7,458 nt of DNA from an uncultured Clostridia bacterium. Its GTDB lineage: Bacteria > Bacillota > Clostridia > Oscillospirales > Oscillospiraceae. Positions 1 through 5,475 of this stretch are shown here, one piece after another. The stretch is taken from NCBI GenBank assembly GCA_947176425.1, contig CAMWQV010000085.1, forward strand, positions 1 to 7,458, given 5' to 3'. Numbering within the stretch: position 1 is the stretch's first letter; the number at the start of each line of letters is the position of its first letter. The notes beneath the pieces are model-generated. The model did no database searches and had not been told where the DNA came from. It saw nothing but the letters and a program-made list of their open reading frames with translations. The translations under genes and the position numbers were made by a program.

Positions 1-98
1 TCCGGCAGTTAGTAGATACCGTGAAGGTTATGTCATCGGAGAAAATCATCGTATATCTGCGAGGTGGAACAGAAATCGAACAAACCATCACAGAATAA
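1..98 (+). CDS. C-terminal end of a probable site-specific (serine-type) recombinase, partial
   Basis: The third forward frame is open from the window edge to a TAA at 96-98 and gives about 31 residues ending in IVYLRGGTEIEQTITE. The pattern of a short beta strand, then a glycine-containing turn, then GTEIE close to the stop is what I associate with the C-terminal tail of large serine recombinases of Clostridia (tails of the type 'V.F..GTEIE'). No catalytic or zinc-ribbon part lies inside the window, so the family call rests on this tail and on the island-like context. A strong hairpin follows 17 bp after the stop. It could equally be another protein with a beta-rich end. Confidence 0.45.
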   Translation, partial: RQLVDTVKVMSSEKIIVYLRGGTEIEQTITE

Positions 99-114
99 CA
101 GGAAGTCCCAGCGC

Positions 115-150
115 AAAGGAAAACGCGGCGGCCATGCCGCGCTTTCCTTT
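115..150 (+). terminator. Strong hairpin, probable terminator after the recombinase gene
   Basis: Arms 115-129 and 136-150 pair over 15 positions with one mismatch (AAAGGAAAACGCGGC with GCCGCGCTTTCCTTT) around a 6-nt loop. The A-rich left side and T-rich right side resemble a bidirectional intrinsic terminator, although the T tract is interrupted (CTTTCCTTT). It separates the recombinase tail from the DUF1016 gene that begins at 196. Confidence 0.6.
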
Positions 151-195
151 GTGCCGCGACACAGTCAGGCGTACAGCACCGGAAAGGAGAAGCCA

Positions 196-1083
196 ATGAA
201 TATTCGGAAAAAGGTTGATTATAGTGAATTGTTCTCTGCTCTGAGTTCAGCAGTTGATACCAAAGTATCTCAGATGGAATTATATTGCGAGATAGGGAGA
301 CTTGTCAGCGCCAGAAAAGAAAAAGGAGCCGCTGTTGCGGCGGCAGGTTATCTGGCAGACCGTTATCCTGAAGCATCTGGTTACTCCTCCAGGAATCTGC
401 GGCGGATGCGGGAGTTTTACCGTTCCTATGAAAATACCCCTGAGATTTTGCAGCAGGCCATGCAGATCGGCTGGACACAAAATGTGGTTATCATGGAAGC
501 GGAACTGTCTTTGCAAGATAAGAGCTGGTATATCCGCGTTGCCCAGAAGTTTGGATGGTCCAAATTAGAGCTGCTGCGCCAAATCGAATCCGCCGTACAC
601 TTAGAAATGACTCTCGACACAGATGACGAAGTGTGTTATACTGATAGAGAAAACACCACTTCGGAGAACATGAATTATGACGAAGATACTTTTTGTGTGT
701 CTGGGAAACATTTGCCGCAGCCCGATGGCGGAGTTTGTGATGAAGGATCTGGTGAAGAAAGCCGGTCTGTCAGAACAGTTCCTGATCGAGTCAGCCGGAA
801 CCAGTCGTGCGGGTGGGCCAGTTTATCCCCCAGCCAAGCAAAAGCTGGCCGAGCATGGGATCAGCTGCAAAGGCAAAACCTCCCGCCAGCTTCAGAAAGG
901 CGATTACGATGTTTACGACCTGTTGATCGGGATGGACTATGGCAATCTTCGCAATATGCGCCGTATTTGTGGCGGCGATCCAAAACAAAAGATGCATCTG
1001 CTCCTGGACTTCACCGATCATCCCAGAGATATCGCGGACCCGTGGTACACCGACGATTTCGATACTGCTTGGCTGGATATTGA
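196..1083 (+). CDS. DUF1016 N-terminal (YhcG-N-like) protein; C-terminal 135 codons overlap the phosphatase gene
   Basis: I chose ATG 196 because GGAAAGGAG lies 8 bp upstream; the frame is open further upstream, but that part is low-complexity and crosses the terminator. Residues 8-140 look like the DUF1016-N/YhcG N-terminal helical domain: 'YSELFSAL', 'YCEIGRLVSARKEKG', 'GYSSRNLRRMREFYRSY', 'IGWTQNVVIMEAEL', 'WYIRVAQKFGWSKLELLRQI'. In full-length YhcG proteins this DNA-binding-like half precedes a PD-(D/E)XK nuclease half. No nuclease half is present here. From about residue 161 the frame overlaps the phosphatase gene at 677, and this stretch (rich in Arg, Ser, Gly and Pro) reads like an off-frame shadow with no domain I recognise. 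The N-terminal 160 residues are therefore well supported. The real C-terminus is uncertain: either a genuine overprinted tail or a gene truncated and run into the next frame. Confidence 0.7.
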   Translation: MNIRKKVDYSELFSALSSAVDTKVSQMELYCEIGRLVSARKEKGAAVAAAGYLADRYPEASGYSSRNLRRMREFYRSYENTPEILQQAMQIGWTQNVVIMEAELSLQDKSWYIRVAQKFGWSKLELLRQIESAVHLEMTLDTDDEVCYTDRENTTSENMNYDEDTFCVSGKHLPQPDGGVCDEGSGEESRSVRTVPDRVSRNQSCGWASLSPSQAKAGRAWDQLQRQNLPPASERRLRCLRPVDRDGLWQSSQYAPYLWRRSKTKDASAPGLHRSSQRYRGPVVHRRFRYCLAGY

Positions 1084-1132
1084 GAAGGGGTGCCAAGGAT
1101 TGCTGCTGCGTCTTAAAATGAGGGAACCCTGA
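677..1132 (+). CDS. Low-molecular-weight protein tyrosine phosphatase
   Basis: The protein has 151 residues, the usual size for this family. The N-terminal P-loop signature CLGNICRS runs from residue 8 to 15, giving Cys8 as nucleophile, Arg14 as phosphate-binding residue and the conserved Ser15. The general acid loop is DPWYTDDF at 121-128 (Asp121). The central 'ESAGTS' and 'GMDYGNLRNM' segments are also typical. The family hydrolyses phosphotyrosine, or phosphoarginine in some Firmicutes; which one cannot be told here. ATG 677 has GGAG 10 bp upstream and lies inside the DUF1016 frame, so translation is probably coupled. The stop codon shares its A with the ATG of the next gene (TGATG), suggesting one transcript of three genes. 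No membrane segment or signal peptide is visible, so the enzyme should be cytoplasmic. Confidence 0.9.
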   Translation: MTKILFVCLGNICRSPMAEFVMKDLVKKAGLSEQFLIESAGTSRAGGPVYPPAKQKLAEHGISCKGKTSRQLQKGDYDVYDLLIGMDYGNLRNMRRICGGDPKQKMHLLLDFTDHPRDIADPWYTDDFDTAWLDIEKGCQGLLLRLKMREP

Positions 1133-1488
1133 TGCTGATGAATTCAAATGACTATCTGGAAACAGTCGAACAAATCAAATCCGAGATTCGAGCGGCCCAA
1201 TATAACGCGGCTGTCAGTGTGAATCAGGAACTGATTCTGCTCTATCATGCCATCGGAGAGGTAATCAACGCCCACAAAGTATGGGGAAACAAATTTATTG
1301 AAAATCTTGCAAAAGATATCAAGCTTGCGTTTCCCAATACAAAAGGATACTCTGTCCGCAATCTAAAGTATATGGCAAAATTTGCACTGACGTACCCTGA
1401 CCGCCAATTTGTGCAGACAGTGTCTGCACAAATTCCGTGGTCGCATCATGTGGCGATTCTGGACAAAGTAAGGGAAGCGGAGCAATAG
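1132..1488 (+). CDS. Second DUF1016 N-terminal (YhcG-N-like) protein, C-terminally truncated
   Basis: The 118-residue product contains the typical YhcG N-terminal pattern: 'LILLYHAIGEVINAHK', 'WGNKFIENLAKDI', 'FPNTKGYSVRNLKYMAKFA' and 'AQIPWSHHVAILDKV'. Known full-length members continue after this last motif with 'WY...T..NGWSRNVL' and then a PD-(D/E)XK nuclease domain. Here the frame stops at TAG 1486, directly before transposase remains, so the gene was probably cut by an insertion or deletion. The start codon overlaps the phosphatase stop (TGATG) with a GAGGG 8-12 bp upstream; a second ATG at 1138 is possible. It differs clearly in sequence from the first DUF1016 protein, so it is not a recent duplicate. 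Whether the stump is functional is unknown. It contains a perfect palindrome at 1406-1434. Confidence 0.7.
   Translation: MLMNSNDYLETVEQIKSEIRAAQYNAAVSVNQELILLYHAIGEVINAHKVWGNKFIENLAKDIKLAFPNTKGYSVRNLKYMAKFALTYPDRQFVQTVSAQIPWSHHVAILDKVREAEQ
1406..1434. repeat. Perfect 29-nt palindrome inside the DUF1016 gene
   Basis: AATTTGTGCAGACA (1406-1419), a single central G, then TGTCTGCACAAATT (1421-1434): two exact 14-bp inverted arms. It encodes the conserved segment around 'FVQTVSAQIPW', so part of the symmetry could be forced by protein conservation, but 14 exact pairs are far beyond chance in a short gene. It could form a hairpin in mRNA or a dimeric protein-binding site. Confidence 0.9.
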
Positions 1489-1490
1489 AA

Positions 1491-1665
1491 ATGGAGTTTC
1501 AGCTTCTGGACAATATGCAGAAAACAGATGCCCGCGTTATCCTCGAAATGGATAGCTGGTACATGTGTAAAGCCTTGTGGGACAAGGCTGGGGAAAAACG
1601 TCACTCTGATTAGCGCAATGAAAACCAACCTTATTCTCTATCCTGACGGCCGCCGCTACAGCTAG
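1491..1665 (+). pseudogene. Remnant of a DDE transposase (IS4-like), frameshifted
   Basis: Frame one, from ATG 1491 to TAG 1611, gives 40 residues containing 'ARVILEMDSWYMCKALW', which resembles the segment around the second catalytic Asp of IS4-type DDE transposases ('vl.DSWYt...'). Near 1590 the match moves to another frame, where 'KNVTLISAMKTNLILYPDG' continues the familiar 'fh.I.alKTNR.lYp.G' segment until TAG 1663. So a single-base frameshift separates two adjacent pieces of one protein. Neither the N-terminal third nor the C-terminal glutamate region is present; only about 57 residues survive. I see no terminal inverted repeats. The product cannot be active. The piece sits at the truncated end of the DUF1016 gene, so this insertion sequence may have caused that truncation. 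Confidence 0.7.
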
Positions 1666-1679
1666 AGTAAGTATCTGAG

Positions 1680-1691
1680 ATGGAGTTTCAG
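1680..1691 (+). repeat. 12-bp direct repeat, second copy
   Basis: ATGGAGTTTCAG occurs at 1491-1502 and again at 1680-1691, bracketing the transposase remnant. It could be a duplication left by insertion or deletion events, or a short chance repeat. Confidence 0.5.
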
Positions 1692-1699
1692 ACAAATCA

Positions 1700-1987
1700 A
1701 GATCCATAGTTGATGGGTTGTTTGACATCCAGGAACAGATAATGGAACTAATATTCAAAACTGGACTGTTAATGACACTTTTGCGCAGATGTTCTAAGAT
1801 TATAAAAGTAAATTCTGACTGGTATAGTATTCGAAATATCAATTCTCAAAAAGACATTGATGTGGCGGGTGGTAATGGTCAAAGCGACGCGAATGTTCAT
1901 CTCTACAGGTGGAATGGGTCAGATGCCCAATTATGGCAATTTTGTAATGCAGATAGCGGATATTATTTCATCAAAATAGAAAATTAG
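1700..1987 (+). pseudogene. Ricin-B-type (CBM13-like) lectin fragment with two frame changes
   Basis: Three consecutive pieces fit one ricin-B-like beta-trefoil repeat series. 'VDGLFDIQ' is read in one frame (1709-1732), 'GTDNGTNIQNW' followed by 'TVNDTFAQMF' in a second frame (1732-1794), then the first frame again gives 'SDWYSIRNINSQKDIDVAGG', 'VHLYRWNGSDAQLWQF' and 'GYYFIKIEN' to a TAG at 1985. Features such as NG.NIQ.W, D..GG...ANV.LY.W and Q.W.F are typical of the family. Such domains usually sit at the C-terminus of secreted lysozyme-like or glycoside-hydrolase proteins and bind sugars. Here the catalytic part and signal peptide are missing and two compensating indels disturb the frame, so I call a pseudogene fragment. 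Its last 270 bases are an open frame by themselves, but I see no convincing start. Confidence 0.65.
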
Positions 1988-2018
1988 CGAATGAATCGAA
2001 TTTTGTACAATCTGTCAA

Positions 2019-2046
2019 TTGCTTTCTTCAGAAAATGTGTTATAAT
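2019..2046 (+). promoter_or_regulatory. Probable sigma-A promoter with extended -10
   Basis: TATAAT at 2041-2046 is a perfect -10, preceded by TGT (extended -10, TGnTATAAT). TTGCTT at 2019-2024 can serve as a -35 with a 16-bp spacer. Transcription should start near 2052-2054 and read through the leader and small ORF towards the two large genes. It lies just behind the ricin-like fragment, where the intact module begins. Confidence 0.7.
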
Positions 2047-2050
2047 ACAT

Positions 2051-2066
2051 TTAGGTTAGGTTAGGT
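2051..2066 (+). repeat. Short tandem repeat (TTAGG)x3
   Basis: TTAGG is repeated three times in a row (2051-2065) and followed by TTG. It falls at the predicted transcription start of the 2041 promoter, so copy-number change could affect promoter or leader function; that link is inference. Confidence 0.8.
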
Positions 2067-2069
2067 TGT

Positions 2070-2177
2070 ACAGCATTGCTAGCTGTGGCCTATTAATTAT
2101 TTAGGAAAGGATTAAGCGCCATCTTATAGGTACATTACTGTAGGTCGGCGCATAGAATGGGCTTGAAAAGACATTCT
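2070..2177 (+). other. Leader with several potential hairpins
   Basis: Three successive stems can form between the promoter and the small ORF. They are ACAGC/GCTGT (2070-2074 with 2082-2086), GCGCC/GGCGC (2116-2120 with 2147-2151) enclosing an inner TACA/TGTA stem, and AGAATG/CATTCT (2154-2159 with 2172-2177) just before the GAGAGG ribosome site. No riboswitch class, CRISPR repeat or T-box motif is recognisable. Each stem alone is short; three in 110 bases is suggestive but not proof of a functional RNA. Confidence 0.35.
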
Positions 2178-2193
2178 GAGAGGTGTATTGGTT

Positions 2194-2394
2194 ATGGCAA
2201 TAAGGAAAAATATTCTTAAATCGGGCGGTAAGACTTCCTTCTACGGAATGCAAAGGCACGTCCGAACCAGCTTATCGCCTAAGACGGGCATTAAGGCTCC
2301 AATTAATGATTTGTGTGGTCCGCATATTGCTCTTAACCAATCTGCGCCTTATGGTCGCGCTTCCAGCAGGATAAGTACTGATAAAAATTTTTAA
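2194..2394 (+). CDS. Possible small basic protein, 66 residues, unrecognised
   Basis: ATG 2194 has GAGAGG at 2178-2183, and the frame runs 66 codons to TAA 2392. The product begins MAIRKNILKSGGKTSF and is rich in Lys, Arg, Ser and Gly, with single cysteine and tryptophan-free composition. There is no membrane segment, signal peptide or domain I know. It lies downstream of the strong promoter and about 145 bp before the 978-residue gene, so it would be the first gene of the operon. It could be a leader peptide, a small regulator or antitoxin-like partner, or merely an open frame within a structured untranslated leader. The ribosome site and position argue for translation; the lack of any recognisable family argues for caution. 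Confidence 0.35.
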   Translation: MAIRKNILKSGGKTSFYGMQRHVRTSLSPKTGIKAPINDLCGPHIALNQSAPYGRASSRISTDKNF

Positions 2395-2432
2395 TATCCC
2401 CAGCATTTTGACGGTGTGATATTATGGATATT

Positions 2433-2473
2433 AGCAAGCTCTGTGCGATTTTTTGAACGCACTAGGGCTTGCT
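2433..2473 (+). promoter_or_regulatory. Hairpin in the leader of the 978-residue gene
   Basis: AGCAAGC (2433-2439) pairs with GCTTGCT (2467-2473), and GTGCG (2443-2447) with CGCAC (2458-2462), around a T-rich 10-nt loop. There is no T tract after it (TTCTCC follows), so it is not a standard terminator. GCTTGC recurs at 2490-2495, which could pair alternatively with the left arm and switch the structure before the ribosome site at 2523. A regulatory role is inference. Confidence 0.45.
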
Positions 2474-2538
2474 TTCTCCAATGTTGAGGCTTGCAAGGCT
2501 GGCGGAGAACTCGGGAGAAATTAAGGAGAGCAGAGCAT

Positions 2539-5475
2539 ATGGCAAAGAAAAAGAATCCATGCGGTTTACTGATTCAATTAGAAAAGAACGCGCTCGGTCA
2601 GCATCAGAACGGAAATAACTATATTATGGGGTACTATGACCGCTTAACGATAAAACCTGTTTCAAATTGGCTTTCGTATTCCCCTCGGAACTCGGCTCCC
2701 AGTATTTCAAAGTGCAGGGTAATCCCAGCGCATGGCGATGATTCTATCAGTAGTTATCCAATCAAACTTATTTTCCCGGCAAAGCATATTCGTGAGAAAC
2801 TAGGGAAAACGGGATTGTATTACGAAAGTTGGCAAACAAATCAGTTGGATTACTCTCAGAATCAACCAACTAGGGGACTGTTTGATGACTTCCCGTGTAT
2901 TAGCATTATTTTAGTTAACTTAACAGATGCATTCAAGGGCGAGTTTCCGAGGGACTATTGTGATGAACTGTTGATACAGTTGTCTGAGGTAATCAGTAGC
3001 TGTGAGTTGAGTCCAAGTAAACTGGAAAATGCCCACTGTTGCATTCTGCCCAGCATCGGATATTCGGACTACTGTATCCTTCTGGCAGAAAAAGACTGGG
3101 ACGTTTCATTGGAACTTATGCGCTGTCTTCATAGTGCCATTTGGAAGGACTCTACCGGAAAAGAAGTGCCAGTTCTGTCCACAGACTATTTGATGCCGGC
3201 CTATCATGTGGCCTGTGCTAAAAGCGTTAAGATTAACAGCAGTGTGCAGCTCGCTGTACATGCGAATCTGCAGCCAGGTGTATCCATGGAATATCTGGCA
3301 CGTGTGGTGGGGAAGGCTGCCGATGTTTACCAGGCTTCCGGTTCTTCCGATTGCCTACTGGTGTCTAAGACTGGCCAAGGAGCGGGCAAACTAATTCGAA
3401 TGTTGATGCCCAAACAAAAAAGCGGCGATCCAGCCATTGCCAATCTGGTTGTCAATACAGAATCTGTTCTGCAAAATCCTATTCCCAGCATTTCTAATAA
3501 GCGGCTGGATCTATCGGAAAATCTGTCCGAAGAAAAAAGGGCTCTCCGAGAGATGGAATCGGCTCTGGCGGAATATGGAGAACTGATTGAGACAAACAAC
3601 CGCCATATGCGCCAACTCAGCGCACTGTATGAGTGTATGACATCGATCAAAAATTTTTTTGAGGAAAAGCACAATAAAAGCCTGAGGCGGATTATGACAT
3701 CCTGGATCTCTGCCTTGACCGACTGCTTGAATATTTGCATTGCGGATATTAAAAACGATAGAAAAAAACCGTGGGAATATGTTGAGACGGCTCTGGAAAA
3801 TTTTATTAGCCAAGTAGGGAGCTTTCTAGCCGACCTTTCTCGTTCGGATTGTTTTTTTATGGAGATCGAGCGATATAACCATCCTTCGGTCAGTTCTGCT
3901 ACTATGTTGCTGATCGCGTATAACCAATGGCTGAACGCGTTTGCCCGAGATATTATGGATACTGCGGGTATCGGTAATGCCCACTACAATTTTTTGGTTA
4001 GAAGCGGTGGCTGTGACCGTACAGAGACTACTAATATCTTCCATTTTCTATCGCCTTCTATAGAGAACGGCTTTGTAAACGAGAACCTACCTCTTATCAG
4101 CCAAATGTCAGAGATGAGCCTCTTTGATTGCAGCGGCTCTGTTTTCCGCATGACGCACGAGTGTATGCACTTTTGTGGAAATCGGAAACGGGCTGAACGG
4201 ATTTCCTATATTTTCTCCTTTCTTTCGCGCTATTATGCAACTATTTTGGCTACAGTTTTGTTTCAGCAGGATGCTTATCAGGGACTCGTGCAGGATTACA
4301 TGCGGGAAGGACTGTATGTTACAGATACGAAGAAATATCAGGCGATAGAGGAAATCTATTTAGAATGTTGGAAATCATTATGTATGGACATTGCTGAAGA
4401 AATCGATAGCGAGCTGAAAGAGGCGTTTGAACGGGAGAAGGATTCCTGGTTGGAACCAAATTATATGACAGCTGAGTTACAGTCGTGGCTGATTGGTAAG
4501 CTCTCCTCCATGTTTTCCTGTTATGAGGATTACGCTGACATGATGGCCCGCACCTTTAATCCATTTACGAACAAGCTTTACATCAGTCAACTAGAGACTG
4601 TCAAAACGTTTTATAAGAAATGCGATCAGTTATTTGAACCGGGGGATAGATTCCTGACTGTAGATTTGCAGATGGTCTGCTGGTACCACAACGAGTTTAC
4701 GAGAAAGATGAACGGGAAAGAATCTTCGGGATCCTCCCCTTATGCCGACCAAAATTTGGAAAGATGGATCCCTCGAATCCTAAGCCAATTTTTAATGACA
4801 CCGGATGGCTCCGATATAGAGGCAGCATGTGGTGCTGATAAAACGTATGAGTCTTTGAATGAACTCCGAAAAAATAATGTAAGTACAATTGTAGCCAACG
4901 TGGTGCTGACCTGCTTTAGCGAGGCCTTCGCCGACATAGAGGCATGCGTCCGATTGGATATAGATCTGACAGACTATATTCTTGCATTTACTTACGAAAA
5001 TTGGGATTTGGATGAACATTTGGATATATACTCTGATTTGCAATTATTCCGCATACCGGTTATTTTGAATCTATGTTTCGGAAATTGTCTGACGCCGGAT
5101 CTAAAGGGATTGACAATGAATGCGCAGATCACGTTAGGAGATGCTTTGAACAATCTGAAACAGCATGGTCTGCCGAAGAATCGAATCAATACAGCCTCAC
5201 TGATTAAGCGTATCCAGACATTTCTCCAGATATATGAGGACAATGTAGATAGGCACTGGATTGCAGAACCGCTGGTGAAATACTTAGAAATGTGCCGGGA
5301 TAGTTATCTGGCATCAGACGAGCAGTGTGCCAAAATGAGGAAATATCAATGCGCGTTTCAAAAAATACGTGTATGGGCCTTGACCGACGACGAGGACAGC
5401 GAGGTCAATATGTTCCGCGCACTAGCGATGATTGGCAGAGAACAGGGGGGAATTGAAAATGGCTGCACAATGTAA
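2539..5475 (+). CDS. Large protein with putative gluzincin zinc-metallopeptidase motifs, partner of SIR2
   Basis: ATG 2539 is chosen because AAGGAGAG lies 8 bp upstream (2523-2530); upstream in-frame starts lack a site. The product has 978 residues and no signal peptide or clear membrane segment, so it should be cytoplasmic. The N-terminal 200 residues look alpha/beta: strand 'CISIILVNL' at 120-128 and 'LPSIGYSDYCILLAE' at 170-184, the latter resembling a ferredoxin-like sensor fold. A helical, partly coiled-coil stretch starts near 329 ('LSEEKRALREMESALAEY'). The central part has 'RMTHECMHFCGNRKRAER': HExxH with His540, Glu541 and His544, fitting the zinc-peptidase pattern. 'CFSEAFADIEACVRLD' gives ExxxD (Glu795, Asp799), as in the third-ligand motif of gluzincins, but about 250 residues later, unusually far. 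The C-terminus looks helical. I do not know the whole protein as a named family. It overlaps the SIR2 gene by 17 bp, so the two products probably act together, possibly as sensor/protease and effector. Confidence 0.85.
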   Translation: MAKKKNPCGLLIQLEKNALGQHQNGNNYIMGYYDRLTIKPVSNWLSYSPRNSAPSISKCRVIPAHGDDSISSYPIKLIFPAKHIREKLGKTGLYYESWQTNQLDYSQNQPTRGLFDDFPCISIILVNLTDAFKGEFPRDYCDELLIQLSEVISSCELSPSKLENAHCCILPSIGYSDYCILLAEKDWDVSLELMRCLHSAIWKDSTGKEVPVLSTDYLMPAYHVACAKSVKINSSVQLAVHANLQPGVSMEYLARVVGKAADVYQASGSSDCLLVSKTGQGAGKLIRMLMPKQKSGDPAIANLVVNTESVLQNPIPSISNKRLDLSENLSEEKRALREMESALAEYGELIETNNRHMRQLSALYECMTSIKNFFEEKHNKSLRRIMTSWISALTDCLNICIADIKNDRKKPWEYVETALENFISQVGSFLADLSRSDCFFMEIERYNHPSVSSATMLLIAYNQWLNAFARDIMDTAGIGNAHYNFLVRSGGCDRTETTNIFHFLSPSIENGFVNENLPLISQMSEMSLFDCSGSVFRMTHECMHFCGNRKRAERISYIFSFLSRYYATILATVLFQQDAYQGLVQDYMREGLYVTDTKKYQAIEEIYLECWKSLCMDIAEEIDSELKEAFEREKDSWLEPNYMTAELQSWLIGKLSSMFSCYEDYADMMARTFNPFTNKLYISQLETVKTFYKKCDQLFEPGDRFLTVDLQMVCWYHNEFTRKMNGKESSGSSPYADQNLERWIPRILSQFLMTPDGSDIEAACGADKTYESLNELRKNNVSTIVANVVLTCFSEAFADIEACVRLDIDLTDYILAFTYENWDLDEHLDIYSDLQLFRIPVILNLCFGNCLTPDLKGLTMNAQITLGDALNNLKQHGLPKNRINTASLIKRIQTFLQIYEDNVDRHWIAEPLVKYLEMCRDSYLASDEQCAKMRKYQCAFQKIRVWALTDDEDSEVNMFRALAMIGREQGGIENGCTM

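Noticed and set aside
64..195. Upstream extension of the DUF1016 frame to GTG 64
   Set aside because: It crosses the recombinase stop and the 115-150 hairpin, has no ribosome site and no domain content; ATG 196 has a good ribosome site.
1718..1987. Intact 89-residue protein from TTG 1718
   Set aside because: The lectin similarity needs another frame for 1732-1794, so the continuous frame there is accidental; no ribosome site is seen.
2408..2434. Second promoter (TTGACG ... TATTAG) before the large gene
   Set aside because: Spacer of only 15 bp and a weak -10; TATTAT at 2420 has no -35. It may contribute but is not supportable from the sequence.
2491..2538. TTG 2491 as start of the large gene
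   Set aside because: No ribosome site before it, while ATG 2539 has AAGGAGAG at the proper distance.
2051..2538. Retron-type non-coding RNA
   Set aside because: No reverse transcriptase gene lies in the window and the long paired a1/a2 ends expected of retron RNAs are not found.
3327..3813. Minus-strand open frames within the 978-residue gene
   Set aside because: They are off-frame shadows of a coding sequence with clear motifs, lacking ribosome sites and recognisable domains.
5432..5458. TTG 5432 as start of the SIR2 gene
   Set aside because: ATG 5459 follows a G-rich ribosome site (from 5445) at suitable spacing; the earlier start would lengthen the overlap without adding conserved sequence.
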